From Chersky-840 sp963838775 (GTDB taxonomy: Bacteria > Actinomycetota > Acidimicrobiia > Acidimicrobiales > UBA8190), in assembly GCA_963838775.1 (NCBI GenBank), contig CAWISP010000025.1:62001-126000 (forward strand): a stretch of 64,000 nt of DNA, given 5' to 3'. Below are positions 43,012-50,402 of this stretch, in pieces. Below the pieces are notes generated by a model. It did not search any database, was not told where the DNA came from, and saw nothing but the letters and a program-made list of their open reading frames with translations. Position 1 is the stretch's first letter. The number at the start of each line of letters is the position of its first letter. A program made the translations under genes and the position numbers.

Positions 43012-43706
43012 TCAGATGGTGGTACCGATCAGTTCCCAGAAGGAGCAGAGGCGTAGCTCTGTCCAAAGGCGAACGTAGCGATCGGCCCCCGTCGACGGGT
43101 AGTCGGCGATGCATGCGGCCGACGCGGCGGGACCGGTCTTCTTGCCGTAGAACACGCCGGCCGTGCCCGCACCAGAGGGCACGTGCGCCGGCGACGGAGA
43201 ACGGAACTCCCGAGTCACCGACCGGAACGTCGCCGGGGTGGACTCGAGGTCCACGGCGTACCAGCACGTCTGTGGTCTTGGCGCTGTAGACCGCCAGCTC
43301 GATTCCCTGGGAGTCATTGCCGGCCGAAGAGTCGACCACCTGCGCGCTCGACGCAGTTGCCGTTGGTGCTACCACCGCACGTTGCATTCGCCGTCCACGA
43401 GAACTCCGGGGCGGAGGCCGTCAGGGTGGCGATCGTCATGACGGCGCCGCCGCTGGTGTACGCGGCGTTGTTCTGGTACAGGGCCTTGACCTCGGTCAGG
43501 GCGTTGGTCAGGTTCGACTGCGACGCCCGGTCTCCGGCCGAGTTGGCAACCCCGAGGAACGTCGGGATGGCGATGGCGAGCAGGATGGCGATGATCAACA
43601 GGACCACCATCAGTTCGATCAAGGTGAAGCCGGCTTCAGCTGCCCCGTCTCCCTCGATCTCCTGCATACGTGTCTCACGCAGGCGCGTGAGCATGGACTT
43701 GAGCAT
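43012..43706 (-). pseudogene. Type IV major pilin, broken by two apparent frameshifts
   Basis: The first 97 or so codons encode a clear type IVa prepilin: a 26-residue leader ending in Gly, then FTLIELMVVLLIIAILL with Glu at +5, and the usual N-terminal helix. The frame then ends at 43314. The remaining C-terminal half is present but split: a middle piece (SSAQVVDSSAGNDSQG, AVYSAKTTD) in the next frame, and a final piece (CWYAVDLES, GVFYGKKTG, stop at 43012) in the third. Two single extra bases, near 43330-43345 and 43262-43275, would explain it. The gene is last of the pilus series, with AGGGAGG before the ATG. It may be a decayed copy or carry sequence errors. Confidence 0.75.
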
Positions 43707-43829
43707 GGACTTCCTCCCTTAATACGCAATGGCTATCGGAACAACTATCGGCAGGGGCTCAGAGTTCCTTTAGGAAACCGAGCGAAATTCCCCAATGACG
43801 ACACAACGACACGCCGGGGCCGCGGGCCC

Positions 43830-44444
43830 TCAGGGCGCGACAGCCGTCGTGTTGGCGGCGCACACGTTCTGCTGTCCGGAGCTGTAGTAGATGTTGCCGG
43901 TCAGTTCGAGTGTGTAGCCGGATGTGGCCGGGTTGATCGTGGCCCCGCCGGTGGCGACAGGGCCGCCGTTGATCGTGATATCCGTGACCGTGAACAGCCG
44001 AGGGAAGGTGTCGAGGCCCTTCAGGAAGGCCGTCATTTGGCCATAGGTTCCCTGCAGGGTGAACGTCACCGCCACCGGATTGGTCGCACCGGCGGGAGTG
44101 GTGGCCTGGGTCACGCTGATGCTCGGCGTGTTGGGGTCACCGCTCGCCACCGCCAGCGCGGTGACCTGGTTGAAGAAGCTGTCCACGCTCGGAGTCCCCG
44201 GGATCTCGTTCAGGTCCGTCGACAGTGCCTGGCAGTTCGAAGCCAGGTGCGCCTTGGCCGCCCTGAGCGCCACGAGCTCGGTCTGGAGATGCGTTTGCTG
44301 GGACTCGAGCTGTGTCTGCTGGGCGTGGAGGCTGGCCAGCTTGCCTCCCTCGGGCGAGATCCACGCCGCGAAGACGATGATGGCGAGGACCAGGGCACCG
44401 GCGCCGGTCAGGATCGGAATTCGGTAACGGGTGATTTTGTCCAT
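43830..44444 (-). CDS. pilO: PilO-like pilus assembly protein
   Basis: The product is 204 residues. A short cytoplasmic head and one membrane segment (about residues 10-29) are followed by a coiled coil (QQTQLESQQTHLQTELVALRAAKAHL) and a ferredoxin-like fold (VAVTFTLQGTYGQMTAFLKGLDTFPRL), the PilO layout. PilO pairs with PilN to link the pilus motor platform to the outside. The start overlaps the stop of the PilM-PilN gene (TGATG). Two Cys in the extracytoplasmic part could form a disulfide. Confidence 0.85.
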   Translation of the reverse strand: MDKITRYRIPILTGAGALVLAIIVFAAWISPEGGKLASLHAQQTQLESQQTHLQTELVALRAAKAHLASNCQALSTDLNEIPGTPSVDSFFNQVTALAVASGDPNTPSISVTQATTPAGATNPVAVTFTLQGTYGQMTAFLKGLDTFPRLFTVTDITINGGPVATGGATINPATSGYTLELTGNIYYSSGQQNVCAANTTAVAP

Positions 44445-46156
44445 CAGAAGCCTGCGTTCTTGATCAGGTTGGAGGTGGGCAAGAGCCACAGCGTGGAGCT
44501 GAATGTGACGGTCGTGTTCGCCCCGGCCGGGGTGTTGGACACGGCGCTCACGCCGGGCGGGCTGAACATCGTGGACGCGGTGAGATCGTCGATCCACTGC
44601 GCGACGGGATCGAAGTGGGCCGAGCTCGGGAAGTTGCCGGACAATCCCACCGACAGAGAACCAATCGCCCCCGGGGCCGGCGTCGTGCCCGTCGAAGTCG
44701 GGGTTGCCGTCGCGGTCGTACTGGCGGGGGCTCCTGTTGCGGTGGCGAGCCCGGTGCCGGTGAAGGTGTTGACGCTGAGACCGGCCGGGATCCGGCTCCC
44801 GAGTTGCGAGACGACCGCCGCCCAGTCGACGGCAGTGCTTCCGAGGTGTGTGACCTGGGCCTTGGCGGTCCGGAGCTCGTTGTTGATCGCCACCACCTTG
44901 TCGTACCGGGGGATCTGCGCATTGAGGTTGGCGACGCTGGCTTGGAGATTGCTGACGCCGTTCTTGGCGCTGTGGACCTGAAGAAAACGACCGGCGCTGG
45001 CCCCCACGAGCAGGACCACGACCAGGCCGGCTGCCGCGAACGCCTTGCGGGCCACCTGACGCTCGAAGGCGCGCTGGACGACCTCGGGCGGGACCAGGTT
45101 GAATTTCTTCACCGACGGGTTGGGCTCGGGAAGGGCGAGGCCGATGGGCGTGGCGAGCACCGGCTCGATGCTCGCCGCCTGTTCCGGATCGAGGTCGATA
45201 CGCGACAGGTCGAGTCGCTCCAAGGGCGAGACGTGCTCGACCGGGATCCGCACCTGGGCCCGCAACTCCTTGACCAGGCCGCGCAGGCGAGCGCCACCAC
45301 CGGTGAGCAGCACTCTGGCGATGGGGGCGCGCCCGGGCAAGGTGGCGAAGTATTGGACGGAGTTCCGGATCTCCCCCACGAGCTCGGCGATGGCCGGCTG
45401 CACCGCGCTTTCGGCGGAGGTCACCTGAGCCGAGACCTCGCCGAGACGACGCTTGATGCCCTCGGCGTCGACGAGCGGAAGGTCGAGGGCCGACGCCACC
45501 GCAGCGGTGGCGGCATTGCCCCCGGTGCCGATGGTCCGGACGAATTGGGGACGCCCGTGCTGATGCACGACCACCACGGTCAGGCCGGCTCCGATGGAGA
45601 CGATGGCCTCGGGCCGCTCGGCGGCGACCGAAGGGTCGCCCAAGGCCCGCACCAGCGCCGACGACACGAGGTCGACACCTTCGACGATCAGGCCCGCCTG
45701 CTCCGCCGCGTTCACCACGCCTTCCACCAGATCGCGGTGGGCGGCGGCGACCAATACACGCCGAGTCTTCGTGCCGTCGGATGCGGTGTTGTCGGAAAGG
45801 ACCTGTGCCGAGAGGATCGTCTTGTCGGGCGGGAAGGGGATGACTTCCTCGGACTGGAATCGCACCGCGCTGTCGACGTCTTCGTCGGGAACCCAGGGCA
45901 AGTCGACTTCGCGCGTGATGGCGCGCAGGCCGGCGATGCCGACCACAACGGACTTGGACTGGAATTTCCCGTTCTGCCACAAGCGGGAAATGGCATCGGA
46001 CACCGCGGACAGGTCCTGCACCTCGCCGTCGACGATGGCCCCCGGGGGCAGACCGACCTGCCCGAAGGCCACGAGTACCGGGGCTCCGGATCCGAACTCG
46101 AGCTCGGCGGCGCGTACCGCGCTGGTGCCGATGTCGAGCCCTACTACCTGTGCCAT
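44444..46156 (-). CDS. pilMN: PilM-PilN fusion protein
   Basis: The product is 570 residues. Residues 1-345 are PilM: an actin-like ATPase with VVGLDIGTSAVRAAEL, SVVVGIAGLRAITREVDLP, and VLLTGGGARLRGL. From about residue 350 the protein is PilN: KKFNLVPPEVVQRAFE (in other species PilM binds this conserved N-terminal peptide of PilN), one membrane segment, a coiled coil and an extracytoplasmic domain with a Thr/Ala/Pro-rich loop. Normally these are two proteins; here the contact is covalent. No stop or start-like gap lies at the junction. AGGAG lies 8 nt before the ATG. It is followed immediately by pilO. Confidence 0.88.
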   Translation of the reverse strand: MAQVVGLDIGTSAVRAAELEFGSGAPVLVAFGQVGLPPGAIVDGEVQDLSAVSDAISRLWQNGKFQSKSVVVGIAGLRAITREVDLPWVPDEDVDSAVRFQSEEVIPFPPDKTILSAQVLSDNTASDGTKTRRVLVAAAHRDLVEGVVNAAEQAGLIVEGVDLVSSALVRALGDPSVAAERPEAIVSIGAGLTVVVVHQHGRPQFVRTIGTGGNAATAAVASALDLPLVDAEGIKRRLGEVSAQVTSAESAVQPAIAELVGEIRNSVQYFATLPGRAPIARVLLTGGGARLRGLVKELRAQVRIPVEHVSPLERLDLSRIDLDPEQAASIEPVLATPIGLALPEPNPSVKKFNLVPPEVVQRAFERQVARKAFAAAGLVVVLLVGASAGRFLQVHSAKNGVSNLQASVANLNAQIPRYDKVVAINNELRTAKAQVTHLGSTAVDWAAVVSQLGSRIPAGLSVNTFTGTGLATATGAPASTTATATPTSTGTTPAPGAIGSLSVGLSGNFPSSAHFDPVAQWIDDLTASTMFSPPGVSAVSNTPAGANTTVTFSSTLWLLPTSNLIKNAGF

Positions 46157-46172
46157 GTCTTCGATCTCCTGG

Positions 46173-47465
46173 TCACGTTCTTGATCCCACCAGTACGGGG
46201 GGATGGTCACGAGCGGGTGCCGCATCCGCCACGGTTGTAGGTATCGGCAGGGGACGCCGACGCCTTGACGGAATACCGGTCATGAGCAGCCCGACGATGC
46301 CCCCGTTCACGATCCCCCACCACGCCCACTCACCGAGGTGGGAATCAGCACAGACGGTGACGCCCACCGCGGCGGCGATGGCGATCGCCCAGCGCCACGA
46401 CGAGCCCCGCATCACGACGACGAGCCCGACGGCCAGGACCGGCCACACGTAGAACGAGACCATCACCGATTCGGTGAAGCACCGCAGGCCCAAGGTGAAG
46501 GCCGCCGCCAGCACGATCATCTCGGGTCGGTCTCGCCACCGCCGCGCCTTCCACCCCGTCACACACGCCAAGGCGACGGCCACGACGCGACCGGGACCGG
46601 CGGCGACGGTCAGCCCCTCACCGGATCCGCCCAACCTCGGGGCGAACGACGTCCATGGGGTCCGGTGGTCGATGTTGGGGAAATTGGGCTGGTCGACAAG
46701 AGCGCGGACCGTGGCATGGAACTCCGCCGCGAGAGGAGTCGCCAGCAGCAGCACCGACGGGAGCGACGCCCGGACGAGCAAGGGCAGTACCCGGCTCCTT
46801 CCCGCCAGGGCGAGGAGCACCGGCAACATGAGCACGACAACGGGCTGGGTCGCCACGGCGGCCCCGAAGAGCCATCCGACCCCGATCCATCGCCCGTCGA
46901 GCGCCAGCACGAGTGCGTAGATCGCCAGCGCCACCGCCACGGCGTCCTCGGGGTGACCCCAGATCACCGAGATGTTCCACAACACCACGGCCTCAGCGAC
47001 ACACAACAGCCGGCGTCGTCCCCGAGCCACGCCGAGCCGTTCTGCCAGGGCGTCACAAGCGAAGAGGGCGCTGCAGCTGATCAGGATCTCATAGGGGCCG
47101 AGCGCGAGCCACGCCGTCGGATGCGGAAGGTTAAACGGGAAGCTCTCGGTCATCCCGAAGGCTCCGGCGATGAACGCCACCGGGAGGAACAGGAGAAGAA
47201 TCCCCGGGAACGTCACCAGACCGGTCCCGGCGCCGTAGACGTTGCCGAGGTCGCCCCACCCGATGAATTGCGCGGAACGAAACGCCCCCCAGATGTCCCA
47301 GGGCACCACCCAGACGTGGGTGTGCCGGACAACGGGCGCCCACAGGAAGCAGTACAGCATCCCCGTGGCCAGCGACAGCGCCGTGACCGCAAGGGGCCAC
47401 GAGCGTCGTCGCAGGCGCGAGGGAAGACGGGCACTCATGACGTCGTTGACGATGGACGTGTGCAT
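46173..47465 (-). CDS. Polytopic membrane protein, GT87/GT-C-like
   Basis: The product is 430 residues with about ten to twelve membrane helices. The early extracytoplasmic loop holds WDIWGAFRSAQFIGWGDLG, with acidic residues where GT-C glycosyltransferases bind metal and lipid-sugar, and SVIWGHPEDAVAVALAIYAL resembles the DUF2029/GT87 group of mannosyltransferases. It lies between pilC and the pilM-pilN fusion with 27-nt and 16-nt gaps, so it is part of the pilus operon. It might glycosylate pilin or another pilus part. The family call is tentative. Confidence 0.65.
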   Translation of the reverse strand: MHTSIVNDVMSARLPSRLRRRSWPLAVTALSLATGMLYCFLWAPVVRHTHVWVVPWDIWGAFRSAQFIGWGDLGNVYGAGTGLVTFPGILLLFLPVAFIAGAFGMTESFPFNLPHPTAWLALGPYEILISCSALFACDALAERLGVARGRRRLLCVAEAVVLWNISVIWGHPEDAVAVALAIYALVLALDGRWIGVGWLFGAAVATQPVVVLMLPVLLALAGRSRVLPLLVRASLPSVLLLATPLAAEFHATVRALVDQPNFPNIDHRTPWTSFAPRLGGSGEGLTVAAGPGRVVAVALACVTGWKARRWRDRPEMIVLAAAFTLGLRCFTESVMVSFYVWPVLAVGLVVVMRGSSWRWAIAIAAAVGVTVCADSHLGEWAWWGIVNGGIVGLLMTGIPSRRRRPLPIPTTVADAAPARDHPPVLVGSRT

Positions 47466-47492
47466 AGGCTCGGGCCGGGGCGGAACCGCGGT

Positions 47493-48725
47493 TCAGTGCG
47501 TCGGAACGGCTTTGATGTAGCTGAACATGGGCAGGTACATGCTGATCACCATGATGCCGACACCCGCACCCATGAACACGGTCATGATCGGCTCCAGCAT
47601 CGACGTGAGGTTGTTGACCGTGATCTCCACCTCGCCGTCGTAGAACTCCCCCACCTTGTGCAGCATGGAGTCGAGGGCACCGGTCTGCTCGCCGACCTCG
47701 ACCATCTGCGTGACGAGCGAAGGGATCACGTCCTCGTGGTCCCGCAGCGTGTCCGCCAGTGCTCGTCCTTCGCGCACCCCGGTCTTGGCGTCGAGCAGGA
47801 CGTTCCCGATGACCTGGTTGCCGGCGGTCTCCGACACGATGTCGAGCGACTCCAGGATGGGCACACCCGCTTGGATCAATGACCCCAATGTGTGTGACAG
47901 GCGGGCCATCGACACCTTGTGAATGAGGGGGCCGAAGATGGGGGGCTTGAGCTTGAAGGCGTCCCACTTCAGTCTTCCGTCCGGCGTCTTGATCCACCGC
48001 CGGACCAGCACAATTCCGACGACCAGCATGGCGACGAGGAGGACCGCCCACACGCTCAGCACGATCTTGGAGATCCCGATCACGACGAGCGTGGGTAGCG
48101 GCAGCTTGGCGTGCAGCGACGCGAAGAGCTTCTGGAAGACCGGCACGATGAAGATGAGCAGCGCCAAGAAGATGACGACCATCACGCTCAGCACGATGAT
48201 CGGGTAGGTCATGGCGGAGCGGATCTTGCGCCGCAGGACCGCCTGCTTCTCGATCGTCGAGGCGAGTTCGAGCAGCACACTGTCGAGGTGGCCCCCGGCC
48301 TCGCCGGCCTGGACCATCGTGACGAACAGGGTGTTGAAGACCTTGGGGTGCTTGGCACAGGCGGCGGAGAGCGACGAGCCGCGCTCGACCTCCATCCGCA
48401 CCTCACCGAGGATCCGGGACAACTCCTTGTTCTCGACCTGGCCCGCCAGGATCCCGAGCGCCCTAACGACCGACAAACCCGAGTCGATCATCGTTGCGAG
48501 CTGGCGGGTGACGACTGCGATCTCGTTGAGCTTGACGCGGTTGGTGAGCCCCGGGATCGAGATCTCGCGGTGGACGTTGACCCCGGTCTTGGGCGTCACC
48601 GCGAGGGGGAGATAGCCCATCTCGCGCAGCTTGCCGACGACCAGCGCCAAGCTGTCGCCCTCGAGCTGGCCCTCCACCAGATTCCCGGTGCGGTCCCTGA
48701 CCTTGTAATCGAATGTCAACGCCAT
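47493..48725 (-). CDS. pilC: PilC inner-membrane platform protein
   Basis: The product is 410 residues. It has the two repeated cytoplasmic domains of the GspF/PilC family: VTRQLATMIDSGLSVVRAL with VFNTLFVTMVQAGEAGGHLD, and LSHTLGSLIQAGVPILESLD with LVTQMVEVGEQTGALD. Three membrane segments are visible (about residues 170-190, 220-245 and 375-400). It couples the PilB/PilT motors to pilin assembly. AGGAG precedes the ATG by 7 nt, and pilT ends 12 nt upstream. The sequence is complete and conserved. Confidence 0.95.
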   Translation of the reverse strand: MALTFDYKVRDRTGNLVEGQLEGDSLALVVGKLREMGYLPLAVTPKTGVNVHREISIPGLTNRVKLNEIAVVTRQLATMIDSGLSVVRALGILAGQVENKELSRILGEVRMEVERGSSLSAACAKHPKVFNTLFVTMVQAGEAGGHLDSVLLELASTIEKQAVLRRKIRSAMTYPIIVLSVMVVIFLALLIFIVPVFQKLFASLHAKLPLPTLVVIGISKIVLSVWAVLLVAMLVVGIVLVRRWIKTPDGRLKWDAFKLKPPIFGPLIHKVSMARLSHTLGSLIQAGVPILESLDIVSETAGNQVIGNVLLDAKTGVREGRALADTLRDHEDVIPSLVTQMVEVGEQTGALDSMLHKVGEFYDGEVEITVNNLTSMLEPIMTVFMGAGVGIMVISMYLPMFSYIKAVPTH

Positions 48726-48737
48726 ATCGGGCTCCTA

Positions 48738-50402
48738 CTACGCGTTCATGTGGTTGCGGAGGTCTTCTTCGCTTCGGCACCGGTCGAACGCGACCGCCTC
48801 AGTGATCCTCCCGGTCTTCACCAATTTGGCCAGGCCCTGGTCCATGGTCTGCATGCCGTACTGCCCACCGGTCTGCATCAACGAATAGATCTGGTGCGTC
48901 TTGGCGCTCCGGACGAGGTTCCGGATGGCAGACGTGCAGATCATGACTTCGCAAGCCGCCAATCGCCCCGTCCCGTCCGCATTGAGCAGGAGCTGTTGGG
49001 TGACGACGCCTTCGAGTGACCCGGCCAGCATGGTGCGGATCTGGTCCTGCTGGTTCGAGGGGAACACGTCGATGATGCGGTCGATGGTCTGCGGTGCGTC
49101 CTGGGTGTGCAAGGTCCCGAAGACCAGGTGCCCGGTCTCAGCCGCCGTGAGCGCCATCGAGATCGTCTCGAGGTCGCGCATTTCACCGACGAGAATCACG
49201 TCGGGGTCCTCGCGCAGCACCCGCCGAAGAGCTTCGGAGAAGGACATGGTGTCCTGCCCGACCTCGCGCTGGTTCACCATCGCCCGCTTGTGGGTGTGAA
49301 GGAACTCGATGGGATCCTCCACCGTGACGATGTGCAGCGGCTTATTCCGGTTGATGATGTCGACGAGCGACGCCAAGGTGGTGGACTTCCCCGACCCGGT
49401 AGGGCCCGTTACGAGGACGAGCCCGTGGCGCATGTCGGTGAACGAGCGGATCGACTCCGGAATCCCCAGGACCTCGAAGGGCGGGATCTCGTGCGGGATG
49501 GCGCGCATCGCCGCTGCCACGGTTCCCCGCTGCTGGAAGACATTGACACGGAATCGCCCCACGTCGACGATCGAGTGCGAGGTGTCGAGCTCCTTCTCGG
49601 CCTCGAAGCGCTCCCGCATCGTCTGAGGGAGGATGCCGAAGACCATGTCCCGGATCATCTCGTTGTTGAGCACCGGGCAGCCTTCGATGGGCCGGATCGC
49701 ACCGTGGAGACGGATGCAGGCCGGAAGACCCGTCGTGACGTGGAGGTCCGAGGCGCCGACGCTGACCGCATAGCGGAGAAGGTCGTCGAGGTGCAGAGGT
49801 TCGGCCTCGGGCTGATTCGGGCTCGCGTGCAGAGTCCCGCTCCGGCCGCTGTTAGAGGGGCCGTGGGCGGAGCCGTTGCCGACGCCCGGTCCGGGCATGG
49901 CGGGGGCGGAGCCGTTGGCGACCACAGGCGGGGGCGGCGGGGCGGGCTGCGGGGGCTCGATCGACGCGAGCACTCGCTCGATGGCGATGGGGTTGGCCAA
50001 CACCGGTACCACCACGTGGCCCACCAGTACGGACAGTGCCCGGACGTCATCCTCGTCAGGAGGGTCGCCGAACGCCGTCGTGAGCTGGTCCCCGTCGAGG
50101 CGGTACCCGACCGCCCCGTACTCGCGCGCCACCGTCACCGGCGTCGATGCCAGTGCCTGGTCGCTCGGACGGTCGTGGTCGAGGTCGACGACGGGCAACC
50201 GGGTGAGTTGAGAGAGCAGACCGAGGACGACCTCCTGCGAGGTCACATCACGGGAGATGAGCAGGGCCGGGAACGAAGAGCCCCGATCGGTCGCCTCGCT
50301 GAGCACGGGTGCCACTTCGGCGTCGGTGGCATAGCCATCGGAGACGATGGAGTGCGCCAGGCGCCGGGCCCACTCCACGCGAGTGTTGGCGGAGGGGCTC
50401 AT
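48738..50402 (-). CDS. pilT: PilT-type ATPase with an extra N-terminal domain
   Basis: The product is 554 residues against about 350-370 for PilT. Residues 1-150 resemble the N-terminal domain of PilB/GspE ATPases (SDGYATDAEVAPVLSEA, GLLSQLTRLPVVDLDH). A Pro/Gly/Asn-rich linker follows (about 150-195), then a full PilT core: SVGASDLHVTTGLP, Walker A GPTGSGKST near residue 334, the Asp box VTVEDPIEFLH, Walker B DVILVGEMRD and the His box TGHLVFGTLHT. PilT powers retraction. Its start overlaps the pilB stop by ATGA. A second PilT of normal size is encoded at 54 kb. Confidence 0.92.
   Translation of the reverse strand: MSPSANTRVEWARRLAHSIVSDGYATDAEVAPVLSEATDRGSSFPALLISRDVTSQEVVLGLLSQLTRLPVVDLDHDRPSDQALASTPVTVAREYGAVGYRLDGDQLTTAFGDPPDEDDVRALSVLVGHVVVPVLANPIAIERVLASIEPPQPAPPPPPVVANGSAPAMPGPGVGNGSAHGPSNSGRSGTLHASPNQPEAEPLHLDDLLRYAVSVGASDLHVTTGLPACIRLHGAIRPIEGCPVLNNEMIRDMVFGILPQTMRERFEAEKELDTSHSIVDVGRFRVNVFQQRGTVAAAMRAIPHEIPPFEVLGIPESIRSFTDMRHGLVLVTGPTGSGKSTTLASLVDIINRNKPLHIVTVEDPIEFLHTHKRAMVNQREVGQDTMSFSEALRRVLREDPDVILVGEMRDLETISMALTAAETGHLVFGTLHTQDAPQTIDRIIDVFPSNQQDQIRTMLAGSLEGVVTQQLLLNADGTGRLAACEVMICTSAIRNLVRSAKTHQIYSLMQTGGQYGMQTMDQGLAKLVKTGRITEAVAFDRCRSEEDLRNHMNA

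Noticed and set aside
43707..43829. Separate promoter for the pilin gene (TAGTTG-17-TATTAA)
   Set aside because: The boxes would start transcription inside the AGGGAGG ribosome site, so they are not compatible with the chosen start; left unassigned.
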